This document shows, piece by piece, positions 45,850 through 56,739 of a DNA stretch of 64,000 nt. Position 1 is the stretch's first letter. Each line of letters starts with the position of its first letter. Made by a program: the position numbers and the translations under genes. This stretch comes from Leptodactylus fallax (lineage: Eukaryota; Chordata; Amphibia; Anura; Leptodactylidae): the NCBI GenBank assembly GCA_947044405.1, contig CAMRHE010000021.1:8292501-8356500 (forward strand). The letters run 5' to 3'. The notes under the pieces were generated by a model. The model had not been told where the DNA came from. It worked only from the letters and a program-made list of their open reading frames with translations, and ran no database searches.

Positions 45850-47354
45850 TCAGTTCTCTGTATGTAATGATCTCCGCTTAGGTCGGTGTTGGTTGTACAG
45901 CCTAACCGCGGTGGGGAGGAAAGACTTCCGATAGCGCTCCTTCTCACACCTAGGGTGGAGCAGTCGGTCACTGACAGTACTGCTCAGCGCGATCACAGTC
46001 TCATGCATGGGATGGGAGTTATTCTTCTGCATGGAGCTCACCACGGACAGTATCCTTCTGTCACCCACCACCTGCACTGGGTCCAGTGGGCTCCCCAGGA
46101 CAGAGCTGGCCTTTCTAATCAGCTTGTCAAGTTTATTTCTGTCCCTGGTTGATATACTGCTCCCCCAGCAGGCCACTCCAAAGAAGATGGCTGATGCCAC
46201 TACCGAGTTGAAGAAAGTTCTAAGAAGTGCCCCCGGATTCCAAAGGCTCTCAGCTTCCTAAGCAGGTAGAGCCTGCTGTGGCCCTTCCTGTACAGGGCCT
46301 CCATATGATCTGCCCAGTCCAGCTTATTATTAAGGAGCAAACCCAGGTACTTATAGGTGTTCACAATCTCGATGCCCGTCCCCAGGATGTCCACTGGTTT
46401 AGGAGGGCTTCTGCCTTTGCGGAAGTCCACCACCATCTCCTTGGTCTTCCCCACGTTAATCTTCAGGTGGTTCCGGTGGCACCAGTCCACAAAATCCTGG
46501 TTCAGTTCTCTGTACTCCCTGTCATCATCGTCTGTGATGAGGCCTACTATTGCAGAGTCGTCAGAATACTTCTGTAGGTAGCAGCTAGATGAGTTGCACC
46601 TAAAATCTGCAGTGTACAGTGTGAAGAGGAAAGGGGCGAGAACCGTACCCTGAGGTGCCCCCGTATTACAAATCACGGTACCTGACACACAGTCTTGGGC
46701 TCTCATGTATTGAGGTCGATTTGTGAGGTAGTCTAGGATCCAGTTGGAGAGGTGGTGGTCCACTCCAGCAAGGCCCAGCTTGTCCCTCAATAACCTGGGC
46801 TGTATGGTGTTAAAAGCACTGGAGAAGTCAAAGAACATTATTCTCACTGTGTTCCCTGGTTTCTCCAGGTGAGACAGAGCCCTGTGCAGAAGATGGATGA
46901 TGGCATCATCTACCCCAATGCCCGACCGATAAGCAAACTGGAGGGGGTCCATAGCGGGGCTCACTAGAGGACGGAGATGTGTGAGAACCAATCTCTCCAA
47001 GATCTTCATCAGGTGGGATGTCAGTGCTACAGGTCTGTAGTCGTTGAGGTCCATAGGGTGGGGTTTCTTTGGAACTGGTACCACACAAGAAGATTTCCAT
47101 AATTCAGGGACTATTTCCTGCCTCAGGCTCATATTATACATATATGTAATTATACCACACAGCTGGTCCCCACAAGTCTTAATTAGCCTTGCACTGATGT
47201 CATCTGGCCCTGCGGCTTTCCTCGCCTTGATCTTTTGCATCTCCTTCCTCACCTGGGCCCGTGTGAAGGTCAGACTGTGGTCAGATAAAGACGGATTTCT
47301 GGATTTACTGGTCTGTTGGGAAGTAGCCGCATGGGGTGAATGGGGTGAAGTCAT
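45850..47354 (-). pseudogene. Rex1 reverse transcriptase, one frameshift
   Basis: This is the polymerase of a non-LTR retrotransposon that copies its RNA at a nicked target. A 384-codon frame (47354-46200) covers most of the RT: RKEMQKIKARKAAGPDDISA, DLNDYRPVALTSHLMKILER, MFFDFSSAFNTIQPRLL, TGAPQGTVLAPFLFTLY and the catalytic YSDDSAIVG with YSDD at 46557-46568. It also has NHLKINVGKTKEMVVDFRK and YLGLLLNNKLDW. A shift near 46200 leads to the C-terminal tail (SAIFFGVACWGSSISTRDRN, LYNQHRPKRRSLHTEN) ending at 45850. The endonuclease domain is missing. The RT motifs are all present, so this copy is fairly young. It sits inside PLE-B. Confidence 0.93.
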
Positions 47355-47404
47355 TGTGGTGGGGGGAGCTGAAGGACAAGCTGGGGTGGGAGCAGCTTGT
47401 CCTT

Positions 47405-48745
47405 TACATTTCTACTTGAAACCCCTTGTGTTCACTCCCCTCTTATATTAAAGACTCAACCGAGGCACTACAACATCTTGATGGAGTGACCTTAGAAGAG
47501 GATATTTATTTGCATCTATTGAACACCGACATGGATTATTGGCCATTCGTTGTTTTCTTCTCTACAGTGGTCTGTATGTGAATTTGACAGGTTTGATTCT
47601 AACACTTTTGGAGTATGTATTAACTCATTGTTTCTTGCTCCAGACAAAGAGGGGGCGGCTTGTGCACCCTCATATGCCAACTTTTTTTGGGGTACTGGAA
47701 GAGGAGAGAGAGGTGGTCCAACATTCTCCAAATGAGGGTGAACAAGTAATATCATGGATGATGTCCTTTTCATCTGGCAGGGGACACGTCACCAGATGGA
47801 TATGTTTCTTGCACAGTTTAATGTCAATAACATGAATATTTGCTTGCTATACAAAGCCACCCAACAAGAATTGGAATTTCTTGATATCAAAATCGAAGTG
47901 GATCCATTGGGAACAATATATACCACTGTGTTCCAAAAGGAAATGAATGTTGATTCTCTGTTACGTGCAACATCTGCACACCATCAACATGTTGTTCATG
48001 CAATCCCCACAGGTCAATTTATATGGGCAAGATGTATTTGTGATACTGACCTGGATTTTGAGATCTAAGCAATGTTTTCTCACAAGAGGTTACTCCAGAA
48101 TAGATGTGGAATGAAGGCTTCCAAAAAGCAAAATAAAAAAAATCAAATTGAACTCCTTTCATTCAATCAGCGGACTCAAAAAAACACAACAGCTAAGACT
48201 GATTACTAATTTCCATAGCAAATGAAAGGAGATGAGAAATGTTATTGATCAGTTTTAGCCGATTCTCAGACAAGATCCTGAACTACAACTTTATCCAAAA
48301 AACCTTTACTGATGGCCAAACGCCACAAGAATCTGAGTAATCTACTTGTAAGGTCACTATGTGCCACCTGTCTCAAAATTTCTATTTTCAAACCCTGGTC
48401 CAAAGTGGGGGATTTTCCCATGTGGTCACTGTTCAGCCTGTTCCTTTATGGTTAAAACCAATGTATTTCATGACTCCCAATATCTTCGTCCACTCTTGTC
48501 GCAGGGGCGTGATATATTTTTTCAAAAGTCCATGCAGCTTGAATTATGTGGGACTAACCTCTCGTGAATTGAGGATCTGAATACTCGAGCATGTACGTGA
48601 CATCAAAAAGGCACTAGATCCCTCCATGGAACAATTTACACTGAACCAAAAACCTATTTCAAGACATTACAGAGATGTCCATTGTGGTGGCCCTCTTGAT
48701 TTTAAGGTAAGAACCATTTATTGTGTTCACCTCAGGAGTAGTTGT
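47405..48745 (+). pseudogene. PLE-B late RT, thumb and GIY-YIG endonuclease
   Basis: Resumes with FYLKPLVFTPLLYIKDSTEA, then a shift and SIEHRHGLLAIRCFLLYSGL. The catalytic block is IMDDVLFIWQGTRHQMDMFL at 47751-47810, where MDD stands for the usual IDD. Then come ELEFLDIKIEVDPLGTIYTT and further tail fragments. From 48359 frames read FPCGHCSACSFMVKT (zinc-like Cys pairs) and GVIYFFKSPCSLNYVGLTSR, the GIY-YIG endonuclease, followed by ILEHVRDIKKALDPS after a stop. Frames alternate several times. The end near 48745 has no terminal repeat and adjoins a foldback MITE. Confidence 0.86.
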
Positions 48746-48755
48746 AGAGATTTAA

Positions 48756-49429
48756 AGTGTAACTAAACTTTCAGACAACTTTTATTTTTCTGTCAATATT
48801 TGTCATTAATAAATATTGTAATATACTATACTTTATTAACAAATTTTGGAGTCTTTCTGTGAAATCCTACATTTTTTCACTCTTTCTCTTGCTTCTTTAT
48901 TGAGAGTTGTTCCTGCCTCTCACTGAATGTTACTGTGTAAGGGCTGTGCAAGAGATTGAGAAAATGACAGTGGGGGGGGGGGGGTCACTTCAAACAGTTA
49001 TATCTCGGACACTATAAAACTTTTGTGTCACATGAAAGATAAGATTCTCTAAATTATTTCCAGAGATATTACTGGTTGAAAACACAGTCAGGATTAGGAT
49101 TTTTATATCATATATATTATACAGCTGCATATAAATATCCTGTTTTCAACCAGTGGTATCTCTGGAAATAATTTAGATGCACTGCAATTTTAGTATGACA
49201 CAAAAAGCAAGTTTGTATGTTTTATAATGTCTGAGATATAACTGTTTGAAGTGACCCTTCACCATCCTCATTTTCTCTACCTTTTACACAACCCATACTC
49301 TTGTACACAGTAACATTCAGTGAGAGGCAGAAACAGTTCTCAAGACAAGCAAGGGGAAGCTTGAAAAAAATGCAGGATTTCACAGAAAGGAAACAAAAAT
49401 CAAAAGTTTTCTGAAAATTTAGTTACGCT
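48756..49429. mobile_element. T2-type foldback MITE, 674 bp
   Basis: TTAA at 48752-48755 and 49430-49433 bounds the ends AGTGTAACTAAACTTTCAGA and, reversed, AGCGTAACTAAATTTTCAGA. Nearly the whole element is palindromic: GTTCCTGCCTCTCACTGAAT near 48910 against ATTCAGTGAGAGGCAGAAAC near 49315, and AATTATTTCCAGAGATATTA against GTATCTCTGGAAATAATTTA. The central loop lies near 49120. It is non-coding. Confidence 0.88.
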
Positions 49430-49433
49430 TTAA

Positions 49434-49814
49434 TAACAAAGTGAAAAAAAAATAACAGATCGAAACAAAATAGATTTACTGTTGCAAACCCTCTCACCCA
49501 GGTTCTCAATGAAAAATTGGGAATTCGGTGTTTCCTATAGATGCGTCTGGTGCCCTAGTTTACTCTTACTTTCATCATTGATATATTATTATGTTTTATT
49601 TTGGTATGTAGGAATATGTAGTTTGTTACTGGATGGATGGAAATGACCATATAAGAAGAATAAGAATAGGAAATATTTATATGTTTGTGTGTATGTATAT
49701 GCACACATATTGTATGAAGTGACGATAAGAAGAGGGTAGACCTATATGTACATGTGTGTGCATGTATATACTGACTGTTCATGCCTGCACGCCACTAGGT
49801 GCGGATGTGTTTGT
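49434..49814. other. No recognised feature
   Basis: AT-rich and TG-rich simple sequence. Nothing supportable. Confidence 0.55.
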
Positions 49815-49834
49815 ATATGTATATATATATATAA

Positions 49835-49873
<39 letters not shown>

Positions 49874-49884
49874 TATATATCTTA
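49815..49884. repeat. (TA)n microsatellite
   Basis: Interrupted TA tract leading directly into the Helitron-like segment. Confidence 0.95.
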
Positions 49885-50410
49885 TATATATAAAAATGAG
49901 TTTCTGTTCTTTATGTGCGACCAAACGACTGGACCAATCCTCACCAAATTTGGCACACATGTACATCAGGTGTCCGGGAAGATTTTAGACTGGGTCTCAG
50001 ATCTCTAGGATGTACCATTTCTGAGATACAGTATTCCCAAAAAAATGACCATAATCTGTCAATACAAGCCTGTAAGTCTTTCACTCATATTCCAACTGCC
50101 ATACACACGGTCACATGTCCCTTATCAGCCAATAGAAGCTCGTAGGCACTTACTCTCCTCAGGCACACTGGTTAAGACCAGGTTTCCATAGCAACCAAGC
50201 TATGACCTGTATTAGTCAATAGCAGTTCGCAGGTCCTTAAATATCATATCACGTGTATCAGCCAATTTAAGTTCACATTTGATTTACCAGGTTTCCATAA
50301 CAACACAGCCATAAATAGACTGTACCTATACTGGACTGCCATACTGGATGTCAAGTGCAAAACTGGCCAATTCTTATGGGGCCACTACACAAACAAAAAA
50401 TGAAATATAC
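49885..50410 (+). repeat. Possible Helitron-like (Helentron) non-coding segment
   Basis: It opens TATATATAAAAATGAGTTTC, continues CGACCAAACGACTGGACCAA, CTCACCAAATTTGGCACACA, and nears its end with TACCCAAGCAAAGCCAGG. The opening after a TA tract and the closing CAAAGCC text resemble vertebrate Helitron/Helentron copies that I recall. No Rep-helicase frame is present, and the CTRR end was not seen. The family is uncertain. Confidence 0.38.
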
Positions 50411-50439
50411 CCAAGCAAAGCCAGGTCACCCCCCCCCAC

Positions 50440-50870
50440 ACCCACACAAACCGCATTCCTGCACGAACTATTATACCCCATAGTGGTCCCTACACACACT
50501 ATTATGCCCTATAGTGACCCCTGCACACAGTATTATGTCCCATAGTGGCCCCTGCACACAGTATTATGCCCAATAGTGGCCCCTGCACACACTATTATGC
50601 CCCATAGAAGCCCCTGCACACAGTATTATGCCTCATAGTGGCCCCTGCACACACTATTATGCCCCATAGTGGCCCCTTCACATAGTATTATGCCCCATTC
50701 TGGACCACCCACGAACAATTATTATATATCTTTTCAGACCCTAGAGTATAATGATCAGAGACCCAGGGGAGGATATAAACATAAAAAACAATGTTACTTA
50801 CCTCTCCCTGGCTCTGGCACACTCCCTGATACCTCTTCAATGTTGGACCAGATGTCACGTGAGCCAGGCA
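50440..50870. mobile_element. hAT-family fragment: minisatellite and one hairpin
   Basis: Minisatellite units TAGTGGCCCCTGCACACAGT ATTATGCCCCA at 50460-50705 are followed by a degenerate hairpin at 50719-50752 (ATTATATATC, loop, GACCCTAGAGTATAAT). Then comes the AACATAAAAAACAATGTTAC block. This is one half of the module seen at 30950-32050. Terminal repeats were not found. Confidence 0.75.
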
Positions 50871-50879
50871 TGGTTGCTG

Positions 50880-51074
50880 GAAATGGGCCTCTATACACCT
50901 ATGTAGATATTGCATTAAAATCAGATGTTTGCAGCTAGAATAGTCATTTACCACATTAACAATGTATAGAGTGTATTTCTGATTCATTTAAGGTTATCTT
51001 CATTGAAAAAAACTGTGCTTTTCTTTCAAAAATAAGAACATTTCTAAGTGACCCTAAGCTTTTGAACGGCAGTG
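50880..51074. mobile_element. Tc1-like terminal fragment (fourth family)
   Basis: ATGGGCCTCTATACACCTAT through AAGAACATTTCTAAGTGACC and AAGCTTTTGAACGGCAGTG matches the end of a Tc1 family I know from fish and frogs (ends CACTGCCGTTCAAAAG), with TA following at 51075-51076. The transposase and the other end are absent. Confidence 0.72.
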
Positions 51075-51079
51075 TAAAT

Positions 51080-51625
51080 CTATCAGGCATATCTTGAGCC
51101 TTTCGTTCAAATGCAGAATCAGTTAAACAAATTCAACATGCCCTCAATAATTGACCACTTGGCACAGCTCTGATAATCTGTGAAGGATGGGACGTAAAAA
51201 TGAATTCACTGAGGTTTCCTTCCAAAATACAGTATATCTGTCGTAATGGAGCCATCAACAATCTTACAAAGTTTCAGATCCAAAGATTTCAACTCTTGCT
51301 GACTAATTATAGATGTTAAATAAATATTCAATTCATTTTGTTGCAAATTCATCAAGAATGTCTGTCTGCAATTTAATCGATTCACTATGCCAAACAAACA
51401 TGATGTTGATGATGAAACGTATCCAAGTCAAAACACTATCATTGTCAGCATCAGGGAACAATATGTCCTGCTCCCAATATCCCAAAAAGAGATTGGTATA
51501 TGAGGACCCACAAGTCACCCCCATAGCCACTTCCCATGTCTGTAAATAATAACAATCCATAAAAGTGGGGTAGTTTTTGTTTTTTGCATATGGGTTTTTC
51601 TTATTGGACATACATAATAATAAGA
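51080..51625 (-). pseudogene. PLE-C RT fragment with altered catalytic site
   Basis: On the minus strand a 92-codon frame (51611-51333) reads TWEVAMGVTCGSSYTNLFLG, a typical PLE RT block before the active site, then WIRFIINIMFVW. The catalytic aromatic-x-DD (51403-51414) has become FIIN, losing both Asp residues. The next frame (51397-51206) gives LNIYLTSIISQQELKSLDLK, the FLDL region of the thumb. The fragment ends near 51080 against the Tc1 terminal piece. It is distinct in sequence from PLE-A, B and D. Confidence 0.8.
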
Positions 51626-52060
51626 CAAAAATTGTTTGTAAGGTTTTATGTATTATTTTATTTATTTAATTGTCATTCATTCATATGTTAGTATGTAGGT
51701 ATATTTTTTGTTTATTTATAGATTGGATGAATTATATTTTATTTACTCGTGTACGGGTTTTGGTTATGCCCTAAACAAATATGACCATTTCATATTACAG
51801 ATGAAAGGGGGGTGTACACATACATGGGATTGCTCTCCCAAGCTTGCATTACATATAGCGCATTATGGGGCTGGCGGTACGCCAGACTGGCTCTGGCACA
51901 TTGCCCAGTAACAAGGCACTCTGGGTAATATTAATTAATGGCACATGTACGGCAGTGTGTACAGTATTTAAACCCTTCCCAGCACTGTCCCAGGGCCCCT
52001 GATGAAGTGTGGTGCGAAATCCGTGTTGTTGGGTATTTTGAATGACCTGACCTCCTCATC
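51626..52060 (+). repeat. PLE-type terminus: promoter-like block and hammerhead-like motif
   Basis: The GC-richer text GGGCTGGCGGTACGCCAGAC and a TATTTAAACCCTTCCC box (about 51965-51980) precede CCTGATGAAGTGTGGTG at 51998-52014 and CGAAATCC. CTGATGA at 51999 and GAAA at 52016 match the conserved hammerhead core, with a short stem between. The order promoter, TTTAAA box and ribozyme-like motif is that of PLE long terminal repeats. Confidence 0.48.
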
Positions 52061-53229
52061 ATGTCCTGTTTGGTGCATCTGACCAGGTCATCGCCACTGT
52101 GGACTGAGGCTTTGCTCCCAATGCTTGACCCTGACTGGCCCTTGCATAAGATCCCTGCTTGCCTGTACCTTGACCTGGCCTCCTGTCCATCAACGCCTCT
52201 TCACACACTGGAGAGCACTATGGCTGCTGTGACCCCGATATATGGTGCCTATTACCAACCTCCAACCTCCTGTCCATTCATGCCTCTCCCTGCACAGTGC
52301 GACCCCTTATGCCTGGCACGTGTTACCTACCTCGAACCACTGACAAGCCCAGAACCTCCCTGGAACTAGCAAAGTCCCCACAGAAGATTATGTCTTTGAC
52401 CGGAAAAACCTCTCTGCTCTCTGATCCCAACTCCTCTTTGGGGACCCACATGGACTGAGGGCGTCCAAACATAGTTCTAGCCATATCTAGCCACCTAGCC
52501 ACACTCCTACACCTAGCTGTATTGAAAGCTTTGCAGCACTCAGTGCTCTGTATCATGCAGTGATGAATATGAATAATATTTCAATCCCTACTTTCACCAT
52601 CACTGATATGTCTCGTGTTCCAGCCCACACAAATTTATACACTGTATATGACATCAACACTGTACAGCATCCACCTACCACTGACTATTGGCTGAGAGGC
52701 TGTCAGGTGGCGCCAGAATGTCAGAGTGACTCACAAGACACATGTTTCTTCTGTATTTTTACTGTCAATACATGTGGCGGTAGTCATTTTAAAAACCAAA
52801 CAATTTGGAATATTTTGGTCGAACTCAGTTCATAATGAATCAGTTTGCCCATCTCTACTTAGAACCTAAAAAAATTACAAAAAGTAGTAGTTCTTTGAAT
52901 CATTGACACAAGTCTCTCTGCCCTCTGCTGCCTCCACCCAGGTGATCAGTGTGTCCCTATCTACCTCTTTCAGACCAGATATGCTCTCCTTATCAGACCC
53001 CCTCTACCTGCCTTCTCTGCTCCATCTACATTGGCAGCCTTGTTGCTTTCTGCCTCCCTGAGATGTGGCTATCCTCTTTTCTGCTTCACTCGGCCCTCAG
53101 ACCCCTGGTTGATGGACCTATGTTTGGGCCTCAGTGGTCACGTCGGTGTCATGACACAAAATGATGGCGACATAACCCAAGTTAAATTATGCTGGTATCA
53201 TTTTGAGTCAAGACTCTGACATGACTGAT
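52061..53229. other. Unassigned; 102-codon frame after the PLE-type terminus
   Basis: The frame 52061-52369 (MSCLVHLTRSSPLWTEALLP and on) begins 50 bp after the ribozyme-like motif, but its composition gives no family. A reverse frame at 52323-52556 includes VKDIIFCGDFASS, faintly like a LINE endonuclease; it is too weak to call. The rest is unrecognised. Confidence 0.35.
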
Positions 53230-53416
53230 CAGGCCTAGCCACAGGCTTCAGCGGTCTCTGACGTCAGTTATGATGTGTATGTGAACAGAAGAACAAGGAG
53301 GATAGGTGCTGGAGCCCAGGAGAGGTGAGTAACACTGTTTATTATGTTTAATCACATCCCCTCGGCCTCCACTCATTATACTCTGGGGTCTGAAGAGACC
53401 CCAGAGTATAATAATG
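53230..53416. mobile_element. hAT-family fragment: right-hand hairpin module
   Basis: GTGAGTAACACTGTTTATTA precedes a nearly perfect hairpin at 53373-53415: ATTATACTCTGGGGTCT, loop GAAG, AGACCCCAGAGTATAAT. It is the cleanest copy of the hairpin in the window. No minisatellite or terminal repeat is attached. Confidence 0.8.
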
Positions 53417-53549
53417 GTTTGTGGCGATTCTGCATTAGTGCCAGCTTGATTTTTGGCACATTTACTTTAAAAGACGCACTGACTTTTTTCCCTCCACTTT
53501 GGATGGAAAAAAGTAAATCATATAAAGCAAAAAAAAATTGTGTGGTTTA

Positions 53550-54190
53550 GGGGGCGTTCACACTACCGTTGGTGACCATCAGTAGTGTCCGTTGCTATTG
53601 TCCGTTACAAGATTTTAGCATCAGACACTAGCTGAACCGTCAGAAATCTGTTAAAATTTCCATTCATTTCAATGGGGTTTTATATTGTGTCCGTTTGTGT
53701 CCGTTTGTATCCGTTTACACCCAATCTGTCAGAAGTCGTTTTTTTTCGCGGACAAAAAATCCTACATGCAGGACTTTTTTGTCCATTTGAAATAACGGAT
53801 TCTTGACGGACATCAAGTGTCCATTATTTTTTTAACATTTAAGTCTATGGGTAACGGACGCATAATGGACAGGAACTGATATCAATCAGTTATTGTCCGT
53901 TATTTTATGGCCGTTTTTTTCCTGTGCATGCTCAGAAAGGAGAAAAAAAAAACCCCAAAAAAACGGACAGTGTTAAAAAAAACGGACAGTGTTAAAAAAA
54001 CGGACACTAACTGATGCTAATGTGTCCGTTTTTTTTAAAATAATCCATTAATTGGATCAGTTAAAGAAACGGACACATTAACATCAGTTAGGGTCCGTTA
54101 ATGTCTGTTATGATAGGTGTCCGTTTTTTTTTTTTTTTTTTTTTAACGGACACTATCAGAACGGGCATCAACGGTAGTGTGAACCTTTCC
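53550..54190. mobile_element. Harbinger-type MITE, 641 bp
   Basis: TTA at 53547-53549 and 54191-54193 bounds GGGGGCGTTCACACTACCGT and, reversed, GGAAAGGTTCACACTACCGT. The inside is rich in GTCCGTTA and its complement, forming multiple inverted and direct repeats (AACGGACAGTGTTAAAAAA twice at 53963-54000). A 3-bp TTA duplication is typical of PIF/Harbinger. Non-coding. Confidence 0.82.
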
Positions 54191-54984
54191 TTAGAAGTCA
54201 TTTTAGTGGTGGTAGACTGTCTTTAATTACCTTCAACCTTGCTTTTTCAGATGGTATATTCTAAAGTTGAAGTTTCAATTTCTTTTTTATCACTTGCACT
54301 TTTGCAACTTCTTTTAAAATTGTATTGTCAAAACAATACATCAAATAACCCTCTATGGAATATTCATCCCTTTTTAGCTATCACTAAGTCATGTCTGCCT
54401 CCTTACCAGCTAACATTCTTGGACAGCATGTTAATTTCTAACTGTCAGCACATGAATGGAACATGTTTTTATTACAAAAATTGCATGACTTGGCAGAAAG
54501 CACACAATCACTGATGCATGCTGAATACTATGCTAATCTCTCATGTTATTAGAACAGCTGCAATAAAAAAGGTTGGATAAATGCAATTTCTTATATACAC
54601 TGTATATATTTAAATATTTGCTGAGAGCTGCAACAGTTATGGTTTTTCATATTTATGTCTGTTTTTTAACCCCTTTCTTCCACAGCCAACTTTGACCTTT
54701 ATTACAAATCTGACATAAGTCCCTTAATGTACCAATAACTTCATAATGCATTTACTTATGCAAGTGACTATGAGATTGTTTTTCATAACATAGTATACTT
54801 AATGTATGTTATAAATTCTGTATGTTACACTTTTGCATTTTTTAAATGTATTATAAAATGTAAAATAATAAAAAATTTAAAAATTCTAAAACTTTTCTGC
54901 CGAAAAATGTCATCATATCAAATAATTGCATCTTTTCTAATACATTAATACATACTGTATATGATTTCTAATACAGGAATACAG
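54191..54984. other. No recognised feature
   Basis: AT-rich. The 91-codon frame at 54239-54514 has no recognised motif. TTTAACCCCTTTCTTCCACA at 54665-54685 is a stray end of the AACCCC-type repeat. Confidence 0.5.
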
Positions 54985-55190
54985 CAGCGATTTTCACAGA
55001 AAGTCCACAGAGTTTTCCTCTGCGGACTTTCTGCTTTAATTATATCCATACATATAATTGACATGCTGCGATTTACATAAAAGCGACTGTTTTTGAAACT
55101 GCAGCATGTCCGCTGCGGATATTTTTCTGCAATGTGTGGATGGGATTAGCCAGAAAAATCGCAGCATTTATGCTACACCCCGGCCTAAAT
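54985..55190. repeat. Interspersed repeat, copy 1
   Basis: CACAGAAAGTCCACAGAG, CTCTGCGGACTTTCTGCTTT and ATTGACATGCTGCGATTTAC are shared with 59860-60120. Inverted text (TCCGCAGAG against CTCTGCGGA) suggests a MITE. Family unknown. Confidence 0.6.
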
Positions 55191-55194
55191 TTGT

Positions 55195-55515
55195 TATTGC
55201 TGTAATCTTATCAACCCATAGAATACTGGTGACATGTCATTTTGCCTGCATAGTGAGATAGTGAGCAGCATAAAAACAAAGACCGTAAGGAAGTTGCACA
55301 AACACAGTTTTTCTCCAATTACACCCCATTCACAATTTTTTTTCCAGCTTCCCAGCACATTGTACAGAATATTAAATGGTACCCCTATGAAGTACAACTT
55401 GTCCTGCAAAAAGTAAGTGCTCATATAGCTCTCTGAACAGAATAATAAAAAATTCATGCCTTTTGGAAGGCAGGGTGTCAAAAACAAAAGTAGAAAAATT
55501 ACTTCAGTGGGAAAG
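55195..55515. repeat. AACCCC-type repeat, end portion
   Basis: Parallels 19930-20880: GTGACATGTCATTTTGCCTG, CAGCTTCCCAGCACATTGTA, AAATTACTTCAGTGGGAAAG and GGTTAA. It preserves the state of the repeat without the gypsy LTR and thus serves as an empty-site reference (55231-55240). Confidence 0.68.
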
Positions 55516-55633
55516 GGTTAAATGAAAATACTTATAACACACCTTTAAGTCTTTATAATAGAATATTATTTTATGGAGGTGTTAAACAAGGTTTACATGT
55601 TTAAAGGCTCAGATTTACCAGGATGTTGGTTAC

Positions 55634-55684
<51 letters not shown>

Positions 55685-55870
55685 CATTTTTCTATTCAAA
55701 GTAATAAGCTGCATTCTTGTAGAAATACTCGATGTCAGCAATGTAACCTGATCCATGGTACAAATTATTAGTCCAAAAGAGGTTGTGCCACTTCAATAAA
55801 TCCAGTGAAATAACTGGGATACTAGTTCATGTGAAACAGCACACACTATATATATATATACACACACACA
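55516..55870. other. Spacer with a (TATC)n microsatellite at 55635-55685
   Basis: About twelve TATC units. A (TA)n/(CA)n run at 55846-55870 leads into the Tc1 derivative. Nothing else seen. Confidence 0.85.
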
Positions 55871-56060
55871 CACGTGGACAAAATTGTTGGCACCTGTCGT
55901 TTAATGAAAGAAAAACCCCCAATGATCACAGAAATAACTTGAATCTGACAAAAGTAATTTGCCAAACTACATGTTGACAAGCCACAAAGCTTCTGGGAGA
56001 AAAGTCCTATGGACAGATGAGACAAAAATCTAAATTTTTGGCAAGGCACATCAGCTCTAT

Positions 56061-56733
56061 AAACTGCATAGGTAAAAAATTGTATTCAGCACCAAATCCA
56101 AGGCATATTAATATAAAAAATAACTTTTATTTTTCCAATAAAAAAATCACTCCATAGGTCCGGTGGTTAGTAACAGCCTACGCGTTTCGGAACGATGTCC
56201 CTTACTCATGGCATAGATCACAAAACCAAACACACAATATTTAAAAGCAAAAACGAAAAAAAACACACCTCTGGGGATCAGATGTCATCATTTAACTAAT
56301 TAACATATCCCCACAATAGCATATGTCTGCAAACCCACACTTTCCCTCACTGAGTACAAAAGGAATATATCCACATAAATACATATTATGTCACACATAT
56401 AAAATAAAAAAACAAACAAAAAAAAAAAACATATACATAAGCACAAATGAGTAGATATAAACACTTATAAAGAAAACATCAAATATAAACATAAATAGCG
56501 TTAATGTCATTCAAAATATTAAAAAAAAAAAAAAAATTAAATGAACAATAAGACACATCAACATTAACACGATCATAAGACTATAGCGCATAAACGTGTG
56601 CCCATGTATAATAAATTCACAAGAAAAAAATTTTACCATTGTCCTTGAAAGAGCTAAATCTTGCTATAATCCAGGACCATTAAACACAGAAAATGAAACT
56701 AAACAACAAAAACAATCATGTGACATAAGGTTG
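56061..56733 (-). repeat. PLE-D left inverted terminal repeat
   Basis: Reverse complement of 58093-58766 with very few changes, for example CGTTTCGGAACGATGTCCCT here against AGGGACATCGTTCCGAAATG there. On the minus strand it includes CCGAAACGCG, the 3' part of the hammerhead-like motif. Confidence 0.96.
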
Positions 56734-56739
56734 ATTATA

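Larger units (their letters stand above)
45637..47404 (-). mobile_element. Rex1-type LINE, 5'-truncated
   Basis: Oriented on the minus strand: coding region 47354-45850, then a 3' UTR with GAATTTCCCCATTGTGGGAC and TATTAAAGGACTATTATTAT into the (ATT)n tail at 45637-45672. The PLE-B frame continues on either side. The 5' end at about 47404 cuts the ORF within the region before the RT. Confidence 0.9.
41872..48745 (+). mobile_element. PLE-B: Penelope-like element with three insertions
   Basis: Coding relics in order on the plus strand: N-terminal region and early RT (41872-42790), middle RT (45468-45636), late RT, thumb and GIY-YIG (47405-48745). The gaps are a gypsy element (42791-45467, which itself holds a hAT MITE) and a Rex1 LINE (45637-47404). 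Removing them leaves about 2.4 kb of PLE. It differs in sequence from PLE-A and PLE-D. Terminal repeats were not found. Confidence 0.84.

Noticed and set aside
52323..52556. Minus-strand frame with IIFCGDFASS, like a LINE endonuclease
   Set aside because: Only a few residues fit, and neither side continues the domain.
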